A DNA stretch of 64,000 bases from Cyathus striatus (GCA_025738555.1 JAOVFP010000008.1:5208001-5272000), one strand, 5' to 3'; shown: positions 35,568 through 47,297, numbered from the stretch's first letter. Made by a program: numbers and translations. The notes: generated from the sequence alone by a model not told the origin.

Positions 35568-37977
35568 ATGTACTACCCACAGCAATCCCCAGGAGTCGCT
35601 CACAAACTCCCCTCCCACCATGACCAGAATCCCTGGTCAAGGCAGCACCACCCCATCCTCGTACCACCCGGCCAGACCGGTGTTCCTCCTCCCCCAAGTC
35701 CGGGCTACGCTCTCTACGGAAATGGCATGACCCCCCTCCACCATCCCGGCCTGGGTCCCCTCACTAGCGCTGGCATGCAGCACCACCACCAGAGCTCCAT
35801 GAGCCACTATCCTTCTCCCCCAATGGACATAATCATCATCAAACCATGTCCCCTGCCAGTGTTGGCAATCAGATGATTTCACCCCATTGGCAGCAACAAC
35901 TGCTCAAGTGCGAGGTATGTATTTTCGACACTGTCATCATCTTGTTCTAATCGCGTATGCAGATGGTTCGTTCATCTCGTTCACCGCACCATCGCGCCCG
36001 CGCAAGTGCCATGGCCTCTCGTACCGTTGCAAAATCCGCCATCCCCATTACAAACCCTAACGCCAAACTCGCCTCCATAACCACCACTGCCACTACCACT
36101 ACAACCGACACCCCATCTTCAACAACAACGACCACCTCCATTAGCACCACCACCACCACCGCCGCAAAAGACTCATCCACCGATCCCTCGTCAGTCGCGG
36201 ATAACTCTCCCTCAATGAATCATCCTGCTTCAACCGTCGCTCCGGTCACTGAGGCTCCCAGGCTAATGGCCATTAAACCCCCCGAGAACACCTGGAACTC
36301 GCTGGATATGGGAGGGGTAAGCATCAAGAATATTCCACCCAATTCCGGCCTCTTCACCTTCACCTTCCTCCTTAATCTCTACCTAAACCACAACGCTCTC
36401 GAGGCCGTCCCCGCGGAAATCTGCAAGCTGCAGCACCTGGAGCTTCTAGATCTATCAGGAAACAGTCTCACCACGCTCCCTCCTGAACTAGGCAGACTCA
36501 CGCAGTTGAAGGAGTTGTATGTGTTCGACAACCATTTGATCACCATCCCGCACCAGTTTGGCAGTTTACATCAACTGCAGACGTTAGGCGTTGAAGGGAA
36601 CCCACTGAACACGCATATGAAGGAGATAATACAGAAGGACGGAACACCAGCTTTCATATGTTACCTACGCGACTCGGCGCCAGTCCCTTCAGCCCCACCG
36701 GAACGTATATGGAAATCACTCCTGTCACCTGCGGAAGAAGCCGCACTGACTTCCGACGTAGAGACCTTTACGGTACTATGCTACAATATCCTCTGTGAGA
36801 GATACGCAACGGAGAGATTGTATGGGTACACGCCTTCGTGGGCTCTCGCGTGGGAGTACAGGAGAGAGCTGATTTTGGCGGAGGTGGTGGGATCACAAGC
36901 GGACTTTTTGTGTTTACAGGAGGTGTCGATTACCCAGTATGAAGAGTACTTTGCAAAGAGGCTAGGTGCGCAGGGATACGAGGGTGTACATTGGCCTAAG
37001 GGAAGGTACAAGACATTGTCGGAGACAGATAGGGGGACGGTCGACGGGTGTGCGGTATTTTACAAGGCTAACCGGTGAGTATTCTTCGTTTTTTATTACT
37101 CAAAATTTACTGACTCTCCTCATAGATACCAACTCGTCGAAAATCATCTCGTTGAATACTCCGCCATCGCCATGCAGCGTCAAGACTTCAAGAAGACAGA
37201 CGACATGTTCAACCGTGTGCTGGGCAAAGATCACGTAGCCGTCGTCTGTCTCTTCGAGGATAAGCACACCGGGACCAGATTCATTATCGCCAACACGCAC
37301 ATTCATTGGGATCCCAACTACAGTGATGTGAAACTCGTGCAAGTTGCACTGTTGCTGGATGAGATTGAGAAGATGGGTAATGCGTTTGCGAAGTATCCGC
37401 CTAGGCTACAGGTGAAGAGGGACGGGGATGAGGACAGGGATGACGCGCCGAGGCCACCACCGACGTACTCGGATGTTACGAAGATCCCGACCATCATTGC
37501 TGGCGACTTTAACTCCGTCCCTGACTCCGGGCTATGCGATTTCCTTTCTTCTGGGTATCTAGCCCCCAACCATTCCGATTTCATGCAACACACGTACGGG
37601 CGGTATACTTCTGAAGGTCTCAAGCACCGCTTGGGGCTGAAGAACGCGTACTTGACGCCAGGTGTGGGGGATATGCCTGTGACGAACTTTACGCCAGGCT
37701 TTAAGGGTGTGCTAGATTATGTATGGTACTCGGCTGGGACCCTAGGTATTAATGGCGTACTTGGGGGCGTGGACGTGAAGTATTTGGAGAAGGAGGTTGG
37801 GTTCCCTAATGCCCATTTCCCTTCAGAGTGAGTGTTCCTCTTACTGTCTGTCTCATTTTACTGATAATGTTTTGTAGTCATATCTGCCTCATTGCCGAAT
37901 TCCGCGTGAGACCGCCACGAGAAGCACCACCTCGCCCACCACCACCCGTCTTCCACAATTCGCACTCGCACTCGTAG
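35568..37977 (+). CDS. CCR4: CCR4-type mRNA deadenylase (LRR + endonuclease/exonuclease/phosphatase), apparent 1-nt deletion
   Basis: Exons 35568-35914, 35963-37074, 37126-37827 and 37878-37977. The product (about 753 residues if the frame is continuous) has an N-terminal Pro/His-rich region, a Thr-rich run (36070-36180), leucine-rich repeats (residues about 225-335, LELLDLSGNSLTTLPPEL) and the EEP nuclease domain from about residue 386 (FTVLCYNILCERYAT). Catalytic signatures are CLQEV, AGDFNSVPDSG and, across the last intron, PSDHICLIAEF. CCR4 removes poly(A) tails within the CCR4-NOT complex in the cytoplasm. Exon 1 needs a frame change near 35816-35820, in a run of five C, to reach the segment SPHWQQQLLKCE before the intron. 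Coding length is one base short of a multiple of three. This is probably an assembly error in an essential-type gene. Confidence 0.92.
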
Positions 37978-38672
37978 ACGTTGAACACCATTGGCGTAGA
38001 CGAGCGGATGGAGAAATTATCTTATTTCGGAGGTAGCTACCTGGGTTCATGTGTGTCTTACTTACATTCCCTTCATTCCTTCATTTTTCACCTTACCCAT
38101 GTGTTATAACGAACTTTGGTGTCTATACAATATCCTTTTTCTTTTCTGTTTTTTTCTCTATTGTTTGGTTTTTGTTTCTGCTTTTCATTCTGTTTGTATG
38201 TTCTATCCTGTTGTTATCGTCCACGCCCCTACTCTCTTCTGTTTATTTTCTGATTCTCCCTCACTCACGTTTCTTTGTTTCCTCTGGAAACGCTTTACCA
38301 GCCACCATTGCCCACTGTTTTTTTCGCCTAAGTTGTGAGTGTACAGGGTGCTGTGGCTGGTGCTGCACTTCATTATTTTTTTCATTCTCCTTTCATTCCA
38401 GTTTCACGATTTCCTGTGCTCTGCATCCGCTCGTTTTGTCACCCAGTTCTATCTAATATCGATATCATCCAAGTGTATCTCTGCGCAGCAATTTTATTAT
38501 TTCCCTCATCTCATTTCATACCACCAAGGACCCCCCTTTCGCCGGTTGCGTCAGCTGGTGACGGCGATTATGGAGGATATAAATATCGCGAATGACGATG
38601 GACCACGCATTTCATACGTGTCTTCCTTCTGCAATCATGCTTCAATCAAGGCTTAATGAAATAGGAGTCAGC
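37978..38672. other. Convergent 3' region of CCR4 and the GH128-like gene
   Basis: T- and TTTC-rich low-complexity sequence with overlapping short ORFs that have no protein-like composition. No gene is supported. Confidence 0.6.
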
Positions 38673-39781
38673 TTAGAATAGCACGGTAGCTATTACGAGG
38701 AGTGCAAAAATAAGCATCAGGGTAGGTGGGTGTCTTGATAAGACAGCGTTGCTTCCTGGAATAGAATTTAAGTACCAGAACCAAAGTCTGGTGCGAGGGA
38801 AAACATACCGATGTATTGTTTGCCAAGATCGTTGATCTTCCCTTCACGACCCATCAACGCGTTACACTGTTCCCCGCTCATGAGCCATTTTTTCGGTGTG
38901 CAGGGGGCTACTCACCTGATTCATGCCCTTCAAATCACTCATTGCTCCATACCACGCATAGCGTTCCACGAAATCGGCATTGTCCAAGAACGTCTGCGTC
39001 TCATTTAGGAACCTTACGATTTCGGCTTTGGAGGATTGCCCTGAGGAGTTTTTGCAGTTCTGGCATGCCCACTCTGTTACCCATATGGGCTTGTTGAACG
39101 TTTGATGGTAGTCGTTCAGGTGGGCGATGAAGCATGTTGCGTTTGTGCCAAACCAGTCTTTGTTGGATGGGTATTATGTTAGCGGAAAGGGAGGGGGACG
39201 TACGTAGAGCTAGAAAGTCGACTGTGCATGACCCGTTGCATATTCTGAAAAAGTCTTGGAGCCAGACTTTTCCTTGGGCTGAATTGAACGGCGCGGGACT
39301 GCCCAGACGAATATGTTTGTGCCGTGCCTTTAGAGGCTGAAAGTATTGCTTCCATAAAGCTACCGCGTCAGCAGCTGATGTGTTCGCTTGTCCTTTCACA
39401 TCTGGTCTTCTATCCTTTAAGCATTACTACGTGAAAGGCAAAAAAATGGCGCACTCGTTCATACCCAATACGGCTTTTACCTTTTTTCTCTTTATCCCCT
39501 TCTCGATTGCACCGGCGTACTGCGCTACGTAGTCACTTCCCCGTATCATTGGGACAAATTCGAGATTGTACTCGTAGATCGGGATGGGGGACCATGTGTA
39601 GTACCTGTGCGAGTTTGTAAAGAGAAAGACGGTATAGGGAAAGGACACACCAGGATACCTTTTTTGATGCGTATTGGGTGATGTTAATTTTGTTCCCTGA
39701 TGACCAGCCCAGACCAGCTTTGGGAGAGGTGCAGGCGATCAAGGGAATGAGTATAATAGCTGTGTAGCTGAATAGTAGCAT
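38673..39781 (-). CDS. GH128-type glycoside hydrolase (ASL1-like, glycosyl hydrolase catalytic core), secreted with hydrophobic C-terminal tail
   Basis: Six exons on the minus strand (39651-39781, 39455-39604, 39204-39406, 38916-39157, 38809-38866, 38673-38755) give 288 residues. The N-terminus MLLFSYTAIILIPLIACTS is a signal peptide. Family motifs are GLGWSSGN, VSWYYTWSP, FVPMIRG, GMNEPD (likely acid/base Glu), CTVDFLALHWFGTN and PIWVTEWACQ (likely nucleophile Glu). The domain ends at NALMGREGKINDLGKQYIG. The last exon adds a short linker and a hydrophobic tail (LMLIFALLVIATVLF), which suggests a GPI signal or membrane anchor. GH128 enzymes act on beta-1,3-glucan, so a role in wall remodelling is likely; this is inference from the family. 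It is convergent with CCR4 and next to the aminotransferase on the same strand. Confidence 0.9.
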
Positions 39782-40057
39782 AGTGGATGTTTAGGTGACA
39801 TTTACGATTCTGTAATTGTGGAGTGTCTTGGAGGCTGCTGACAGAGTCGTAGTCTCAACGTTGTATTGCATGTTACTTACGAAAAACGGATCTAAAATAA
39901 TCTGATCGGACGCGGAACATCCACCGGATCAAACACTAAACGCCCGCAGACGCCCACCAAAAAACTCAAGAGAGATGAATTATCACATACTTATGTACAC
40001 AGGTATACCAACAAAACAAATTCAAAAGAAAGCAAGCATCCAATAGATCCATCAAAT

Positions 40058-41741
40058 TCACTGACCGCCATACTTCTCCACCCATTCCCTGTGGAACTTT
40101 TCCAATTTGCCGACGTACTCGTCTACGCCGGGGCACAGGCAAGTAAGCCTGTAATGCCATTCGCCTTCTCGCTGGCCGAACCCGCTCCCGGGGACGACAC
40201 AGATACCAGTCTCATGCAATAACTCCAAAGCGTAGAACGCATCGGGTTCTTTACCTCTCTTCCGTGCTTCGGCCTGCGCCTTATCCGAGAGCTGGATCTG
40301 CGGGTACAGGTAGAGTGCTCCGGGACTGTCGACGCAGGATACACCAGGGAGAGCATTCAAGCGAGCAGCCATTGCCTTTGTGCGCTCTGCAAGCGCAGTA
40401 TGGATAGTTTCGGTTTCAGATTTCCACAACTTGTAGCTCTCTTCGCCTTCTTTGGGGGGCTTCACCATGCAGTCTACACCGATTTGGCCTGAGAGGGGCG
40501 GGCACAGACCCACGGAGACCATCTTGTATATGAGCCCGAGGATTTCGTCGGAGATGTTGGTGCATTCAAAGTAGCCGCCTCTGCGTCCGCATTCGCCCGA
40601 AACACCTTTAGAGATGGAGTGGAAGGAGAAGAGGGGGATGGGAGATTGCATGCGGCGCACGACCTGTTTGAACGAGACGAAGGGATGCGTGTCGCGTTTG
40701 TGCAGGTTGTCTTGGTACACTTCGTCCGCTAGCAGGACCAGGCTGTATTTCTCGCAGATATGCACCAGCTTTTCTTGTGTCTCTTCGTCCAAGAGTGCGC
40801 CGGTGGGATTGCCGGGGTTGATGACTACCAGTGCCTTGGGGATTGTGCCGTCCCGATGGCTCTTTTCCAGTGCATCTTCGATTTCGTGGATGGAGGTGGA
40901 CCAGTCGGTGTATTCGTCGAGATGGTACGGGATGGGGCGGCCGTTGAATTGGGCGATGGAGGCGGTGTAGAGGGGGTACTGCGGGATGGGGATGAGGATG
41001 CCCGAGGAGGGAGCCGAGATGAGCATAGAGAGGAGGAGGGAGACGCCGGCGGAAGCGCCGCCTGTTAGGAAGATGTGTGCTGGGTCGGCGGGGTAGCCAT
41101 CTCGCTCTAAGCATGATTGGTAAGACAAGAAATTTTGGGGGAAGGGGAGGATGAAGCACCTTGAATGAACTCGGCAACGTGTTTACGTATGAGCGGAACG
41201 CCCTGGCTGTGCGAGTATGCCCCAACGGAGCCTACCTCTGCATTGAGGGCCTTTGCACGCTGAATAACGTCCTTGGGGAAGACACCAGGTGCGAGGTCGG
41301 CCAAAGCAGGCCACTCGACCAACGCTGCTACCTGGAAGAAATCAAAATCAACGAGTGAATTGAATATGGGATCGATGGACTGACCTGGCGGGTGAAAGAG
41401 ATAGGGGGCTGGTCGAGCCCCTTCTGCTGGGGGTTGCCAATATTGGAGTTGATAATCTTTTCAAAAGGGAGACCATGATCGTCCTCCTTGAGCCTCTCGC
41501 GGAACTCCTCAGCTTTGATAGCCAGCTCGCCCCTGACGGCGTACTCGACGCGAAGGACTGCGGGGTTGAGAGTGTCGGCTGTGAGAGGGCGCATTGGTGT
41601 GGGGGAGGATGTGGGGTTGAGAGGGGAGGATGTGGAGAGGAGACGCGTGGGTTTTGGTGGGCTGGGTTTGGCTGGAGTACTTGAGGCTTTGAGGGCTGGC
41701 AGCCGGGAGGGGGGGATACGCCTTAAGGCAGCGGCGATCAT
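40058..41741 (-). CDS. Alanine aminotransferase (PLP-dependent), probably mitochondrial
   Basis: Three exons on the minus strand (41385-41741, 41160-41331, 40058-41106) give 525 residues. The N-terminus MIAAALRRIPPSRLPALKAS is Arg-rich and lacks acids, typical of a mitochondrial presequence. The aminotransferase class I/II fold follows with LNPAVLRVEYAVRGELAIKA, FTRQVAALVEWP, GAYSHSQG, TGGASAGVSLLL, NPGNPTG, ADEVYQDN and the PLP-lysine motif SFHSISKGVSGECGRRGGY, all diagnostic for ALT. The enzyme interconverts alanine + 2-oxoglutarate and pyruvate + glutamate. I took ATG 41741, preferring it to the upstream GTG. No lesion is seen. Divergent from the pterin-dehydratase-like gene. Confidence 0.94.
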
Positions 41742-42191
41742 ATGGGGCACGGAACGGCGACGGAGGACTAGAACGGGTGTCGCGTGATCGCAGAAATGTT
41801 ATTGAACCAGCTATTGACCAGGACTAGACCTGGATATGGGCACGGATGGGGAGGAAGAGTACACCGACCCCGCTGCTACAATTTTACTTACAATGACTCG
41901 TATAAACCGCCGAATAAAGCCGAGCGGGAGGGTGTCCTTTCTGGCATATCCCTGGCCCATGTTTTATATACTTACCAACGTCTTGCTGGCAGCTGTGCCC
42001 ACTGCGATAAATTGGCCACAGGTGCTGTAAGCAGCTGTTTTCATATTCCGTTGGAATGGTTCGTAGTCCGTAGATGGCGCTGCGGTGATTGCAAGTACTT
42101 AGTCACTAGTGATACGAATAGATTTCTCCGTCTCTCACCGAGGCCGGCCCGAAAAATACATCTCCTTCGCCTCTTAGTACCATGTCCTCTC
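41742..42191. promoter_or_regulatory. Divergent intergenic region (alanine aminotransferase / triple-repeat PCD-like gene)
   Basis: 450 bases between head-to-head starts. An ORF runs through on + but shows no coding character until the presequence-like segment beginning at 42192. Confidence 0.45.
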
Positions 42192-45152
42192 ATGCGTCCT
42201 CCCTCCAGAACCATAACCCATGCACTAATCTCATTTACGCCCCAAAAATATCTACGGCGTCTATCCACAGCACCCCAGCGCCATGAAAACCCACCCGTGA
42301 AAGCTGTCCGACCAAAATCTGTACGAACCATGCCATCTCTCCACACCATACGCGTCTAACACACAACAGGTCCTGAGTCTGCGCGACGACCCTCCTCACA
42401 CCTCTGCCCTCATACAGCAACAACATATCCAAGAACCCGAAACAGAACACGTATTTGACTTTGACTCGACTCCCCAAACGTACCTCACGCCCCTCCCTCG
42501 TCCACCCTCAGTCGAGGAATACAAAAATCGTTGGCCGAGTATCACCCAGCCCATTTTCGACGAGTACTTCCCCCCTCTTCACGAGCGCGGATGGGAGATA
42601 AAGCTCCTACCTGGTGATCATGTACGTTTCTCTCCCTGTCGCAGTGCAGTAAACTAAAAGGTACTAGGGAACCAAAACGCCCCTCCTGAAACGTCACTTC
42701 CGCCTCTCCTCACTCCCAAAGACAGTTCAGCTCGTACATGACATGTTGAACATCATCCACGATGAGAATGTATGTCTTTTACCTCTACCTACACCCCATA
42801 CTAAGATATTACAGCACACAACAGCATGTCTCCTGGTGTCATACCATGCTCAGCCAGGTGTAACAGTATACCTATACACCCACAGAAGCAAAATTTTACC
42901 GTCAGAGGGTGGCATATCACTGATGGACGTGCGAGTAGCCGTCATGCTCGAATTCATGTTCCTTGCAAAGGTGACATTGGGAAAGGGGTACGAAGGGAGC
43001 CAAGACGAAGAACTCGAAAAGAGCGCTACACCGCCCACTTGGAAAAAGTTTGAGGAAGTAGTTGCGAAATATTCGTCTCGGAAGGCGTTATCAGCAGACG
43101 ACATTCCTCACAAAGCGAAAGTCACGACTCCCCTCAAACTCACACCTCTCCCATCACCGCCCCCAATCCGAAATTCCAACTCAAGCACACCGCTCACCCA
43201 GGCCATCTTCGAGGAATACATCCACCCCCTCTACGAGCGTGGGTGGGGGATAGAATTTATCCCAAGCGATTCTGTACGTTCCTCCTCTCCCAACGCCACA
43301 AGTACTCATCGTAAATAGGGAAAGAAAATACCCGTTCTAAAACGCCATTTCCGACTCGGTTCATCCCGAAAGTCGTCTAAACTATTGCAAACTATTGCAC
43401 TGGTGCTTAAAGATGAAAATGTACGCACCTTACTTCCTTATCTTACTTCTCACTAACACAACGGATAGCACACAACGCCCCACATCTCAATCTCAATCCA
43501 AAACCACGAACCTACCATAACAGTCCTGCTAAACACCAACGCGAAAGCGGGGATTACACTCCTGGACGTGCGGGTAGCTATGATATTGGAGAACCGGTTC
43601 CGGGAAAAGTGCAAGTGGGAGGCGGAGAGGGGTGATGAAGTTGAAAGGGATGAAGGGATGGAGTGGGAGATGTTTAAGAAGGAGATTTTGGAGAGGCCTA
43701 GGAGGGGTGTGAGGAGTGAGTGGGATGTGAGGAGGGTGGAGGAGGGTGTCTTGGGGTTGAGTGTCTTGGAGGAAACTGCTGTGTCTGAACGTGACGCTAC
43801 CCCTCATCACACTCTACCATCGATGGAAGATAACCCTCAGGAAAAAGAAGTGGTGCTTGAACGCGCTCTTCCTGAGTCTTCACCCACTGGCTCTAAAATA
43901 TCTACGGAAGACATACCACAGTCGGAATCTGTCACTCCCTCTATAACACCAACGGAAGGAATCCCCTTGACCTACGGAGCAGGAATGTTTGAACGTGCTG
44001 CCCCTCCTCCCCCAGCCCCCGATGAATATCTACCACCAATGGACGACCTGGACCTATCTCTTTCTCCAGATGACTTTGACCCACTCCTCATGGAAGGCAT
44101 GCTCTCTCCTCAGACACCTCTGTCATCGGCGGAACACACGCGTCCACCTCTTCCGGACAAGCTGCTCCCTATAGAGAAAGATATACCTGAACCCTCTGAA
44201 CCCGCTCCTCCCTCTCCCGAAAGCTCCCTCCCGCACCCACCGTCGACGGAAAGATACAAAGGCCGCTGGCCATGGATTAACCAAACTGTTTTCGAAGAGT
44301 ACATGTTCCCACTTTATGAGCGCCGGTGGAATATGAGGCTTGTTCCCGGGGATTATCCTGTGTGTTCCCATATCTCTCTGTATTTATTAGAGAAAGCTAA
44401 TGATGAGTAGGGAAATAGGATAGTTGCGCTCGAACGCCAGTTTCACCACTTCTCGTTCGCGAAGAGTGCGCGGTTTCTTGAGGAGTGTATGGATATGATT
44501 CGGGATGAGAATGTATGTTCTTTCACTGCTCACTTTTTCTTTTTCACTAAGATCACTGTAGCGCTTACCTGTGTATATATCCATCTCAACCCAACGGCGC
44601 AGGCCCATCGTCACAGTCCTCTTGTACACCAAAGGGAGCTCTGTCATCTTACCTTCCTCAGTGCGCAACGATGTAGGTGAGAGGGCAGGGATAGCAGGGA
44701 TCACATTGATGGATGTGAAGCTTGCTGTGCGACTTGAGAACATGTTTCAGGAGAAGTTTGTGAAGGCTGGGAAGGGGTTCGAGCCGAGTGGGGAAGTGGA
44801 TGAGGAGGGTGAAGAGGATAAGGAGTGGAGGGGGAAGCCGGATTGGAAGCAGTTTAGGAGTTTGCTTGCGTCGTATTCGAAGCCAAGGAGTCAGACTGAG
44901 GTGCCGGTGGAGGTGTCCAGGGAGCGCTCTAGGGTGATGGAGGAGATACCGAAGGAGATGAAGCAGAGGATGGAGGATGATATAGATATGGGGGAGGGGG
45001 AGAAGTTGGTTGCTAGGAAGATGGAGAGGGTTGGTGGGGAAGAAGAGGATTTGAGATGGGATGATGCGATTGATGGGCTTTATAGGCTTCGGGATAGGGT
45101 TAATAGGGATTTGAGGATTAGGGATTTGAGGACGGGAGGGAGGGATGATTGA
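42192..45152 (+). CDS. Protein with three tandem pterin-4a-carbinolamine dehydratase (DCoH)-like repeats
   Basis: Eight exons (42192-42320, 42370-42621, 42668-42769, 42815-43273, 43319-43420, 43469-44359, 44411-44512, 44562-45152) give 875 residues. The Arg-rich N-terminus (MRPPSRTITHALISF) looks mitochondrial. Three repeats each read W-x-FxEYxxPLxERGWxI, LKRHFRL-type segment, DEN|H, a beta strand ending VTVxLxT, then GxSLMDVRVAVMLE. This follows the PCD/DCoH order (FxF helix, HH, THD, DVxLA). Introns fall at the same two points of every repeat, so exons 3, 5 and 7 are each exactly 102 bases. The catalytic His pair is only partly kept (HTT, HTT, RLP). PCDs recycle pterin cofactors or serve as transcriptional coactivators, but the decayed active sites make an enzyme role doubtful. 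The linkers are long and acidic. The start is inferred from the presequence. Confidence 0.75.
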
Positions 45153-45190
45153 GAAGAGTAGATTGTATACCTTATCAATGGATTGTTAAA

Positions 45191-46007
45191 TGCTAAGGTA
45201 GACATAGTTCATAGACATCCAATATCACGTGCCACAGCGTGATATAGCGTGACAAACCAAAGAATTTGAAATGTGAAATTGTGGAGTAGCTTTCTCGAAA
45301 ATTGACATTCACCAAAATTCTAGGTTCAGTTTCCTTGAATATTTGGTGAAGTTAGATTTTTGTCAGATGTTGTGTAGACTGCCTCATAAAAATGTTGGGT
45401 TTTAAAAATATAAAAAAATTATATATGAAGCGCTAGCTGGCACTGTTTGGGGCCAATATTGGCTTTCCATTGAGAACTAAGCACAAAAGACAGTATACCA
45501 ATAACTTCCACAGTAAGAAGAAAGCACAGCATGAAAACAATGAGTCAGATATGTCAAAATGTAAGTGACATTGTCACATTCTTTCAGTAAGTACTTCTAT
45601 AACTTGTGCATGAACAAGCTGTGTGGTATCAAGAAGATATCATGGTTATTTCAAGGTGTGCTCTTCCTGAATATATTTTGATGAGTTGTCATTGAAAGGT
45701 GATATTCATTGAACCCCAGTGGCAGTCCACCATCTCCAATCTCTTTTATTATTCTCAAGTTGCTTATTCTCATAGTGTAATATATTACAATACTTTAAAT
45801 ACTGTAAACACACTCATTTTAATCTGAGTAGCATATTTGATATAAAGGATCAAGGAGAGGAAGGGTGTACAGCTGAGGAAGTTGCGCAGTTGCCTGCAGA
45901 AGTGCTAAGGGATGATTTTCCCGCAGTCACATTTTGCTAACCCTCATTGTCACAGTCAAGTCACATCACCTGACATTGGATGACTATGAACTACGCCTAC
46001 CTTAGCA
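45191..46007. mobile_element. MITE-like element with 37-bp inverted ends between the two PCD-like genes (817 bp)
   Basis: The left end TGCTAAGGTAGACATAGTTC and the reverse complement of the right end TGCTAAGGTAGGCGTAGTTC continue in parallel through ATAG.CATCCAAT, giving about 37 bp with four mismatches. The interior is AT-rich and non-coding. No target duplication is obvious. The right end stops four bases before an in-frame ATG (46011) of the next gene. Confidence 0.7.
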
Positions 46008-46088
46008 GGGATGAGTTCAACGCGTCACGCGATGCGTGACTGTACGCGTCGGTCACAACCCGTCCTCCTTCCAGTGTTCACCACCATC

Positions 46089-47110
46089 ATGCTTTCCAAC
46101 CGAACTCACTCTACAAAGCCTCTACTCCGCTCTCTTTCTACAAGTCGCATTCTTCAGACAATACCTCCTCCAAGACCATCTATATCAAACACTATCACAC
46201 GCGCATCATCATTTCACACAACGCATTACCGACTCTCTTCAAGTTCCTCCCAACCCAGCCCAGAAGCTCACCGACGAGCCATCCTATCCACGCTCGACAA
46301 ATGGGTTGAAGAGACACGCTTATCAGTTCTTCCTCCCCCACCGCCTCAATCGCAAGGATGGCCTACCCCATGGGTAACGAAAGAACTCGCGGATGAATAT
46401 TTCCCGCCACTATTTAACCGTGGTTGGAAGATCGAGTTTATTGAGGATCATGCTAATCTTCCCGTGCGTTGTATTGTTTCTCTTATTTGGAGTTAGCTTG
46501 ACAATGTGATAGAAAAGACGAACTGCGTTCATGCATCGGACGATTACATTTAGGAGGTACAGTTCGGCTTTGAAGTTCATGGATGATCTTCGGCGGTTGT
46601 CTAGAACTGAAAAGGTGTGTTTGTAGGATGCTCTGCCCTTTATCGTATGACGTCTAACTCTGTGACTAGCACCATGCCTCTCTGATTACAATAAAATCGG
46701 CCGGGTATAAAACCCATGTATCGCTCTTTCTGCAGACGCACAGCGCTGTGCCGCCCTCGTGGCTTGCTACCACAGACACCGTCGAAACGGAAGGTGAAGA
46801 ACATGACGATATAACTTCGGCTGCTGTCCACGAAGAAGTACAACAGGATACACTAGCTGGCATCACGTCCCGCGATGTACGGTATGCAGTGTTGCTAGAA
46901 GAGGCACTCCAGTGTGACCCGTTGGATGTTGAGATCGTCAATTTAGAGGGGGGAAGGGTGGTTTTTAAATGGGAGGAATTTGTGGGGCAGTGTAAGGAAT
47001 ATAATGTAGTAGAGAAGGAGGCGGGCGAAGTGGGCGAAATAGATACGGAGAAGGTAGAGAAGGGTTGGGAGAGTATAAAGGAGGAAGAGATGTTGAAGGA
47101 TATTGCATGA
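46089..47110 (+). CDS. Pterin-4a-carbinolamine dehydratase (DCoH)-like protein, single repeat
   Basis: Three exons (46089-46463, 46513-46614, 46670-47110) give 305 residues. The N-terminus MLSNRTHSTKPLLRSLSTSR is a good mitochondrial presequence; an upstream in-frame ATG at 46011 would extend it by 26 codons. The domain begins at ELADEYFPPLFNRGWKIEF. The middle exon is again exactly 102 bases, as in the three repeats of the neighbour. Next come HHASLITI, with both His of the PCD signature, FLQTHSAVPPSWL with the TH position, and GITSRDVRYAVLLEE. The C-terminus is charged. It is paralogous to the upstream gene and in the same orientation, so the pair probably arose by tandem duplication. Enzyme activity is plausible but unproven. 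Confidence 0.8.
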
Positions 47111-47215
47111 TTAAAATAGATTGTGTTTTTGAAATTTAAGGTAGCTGGAGCAGATTTGTGAATGAAATATGTGATAGAGATTGGCGAAAGAAAAAAGATA
47201 TCTATAATATCAGAA

Positions 47216-47297
47216 TGAGTCGACCCAGGCTCGAACTGAGGACCTTCTGTGAACACGAATGTTAGACAGATGCGATAACCAACTACGCCATCGACCC
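47216..47297 (-). tRNA. tRNA-Val (anticodon AAC), with intron
   Basis: The mature sequence is the same as for the tRNA at 32822-32906 (acceptor GGGTCGA, D arm, anticodon loop CTAACAC, T arm CTCAG-TTCGAGC-CTGGG). Its intron after position 37 is shorter and different (about 8 bases, TTCGTGTT). Confidence 0.92.

Noticed and set aside
35741..35787. A 26-base GT...AG segment in CCR4 exon 1 that would fix the frame
   Set aside because: It is far shorter than any fungal intron and would remove part of a coding segment, so a missing base in the C run is preferred.
35947..36180. Val-rich ORF on the minus strand inside CCR4
   Set aside because: It is the complement of the ACC/ACT repeats encoding the Thr-rich run of CCR4.
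38049..38656. Overlapping ORFs of 86-135 codons rich in Phe/Ser/Leu
   Set aside because: They arise from a T-rich 3' region. There is no start context, family or splice structure to support them.
41784..42359. 191-codon ORF on + upstream of the PCD-like gene
   Set aside because: Only its last part (from 42192) looks like coding sequence and is the first exon of that gene. The rest is the promoter gap.
45205..45993. Shorter inverted repeat TAGTTCATAG as the MITE end
   Set aside because: The similarity continues outward through TGCTAAGGTAG on both sides, so the longer ends were used.
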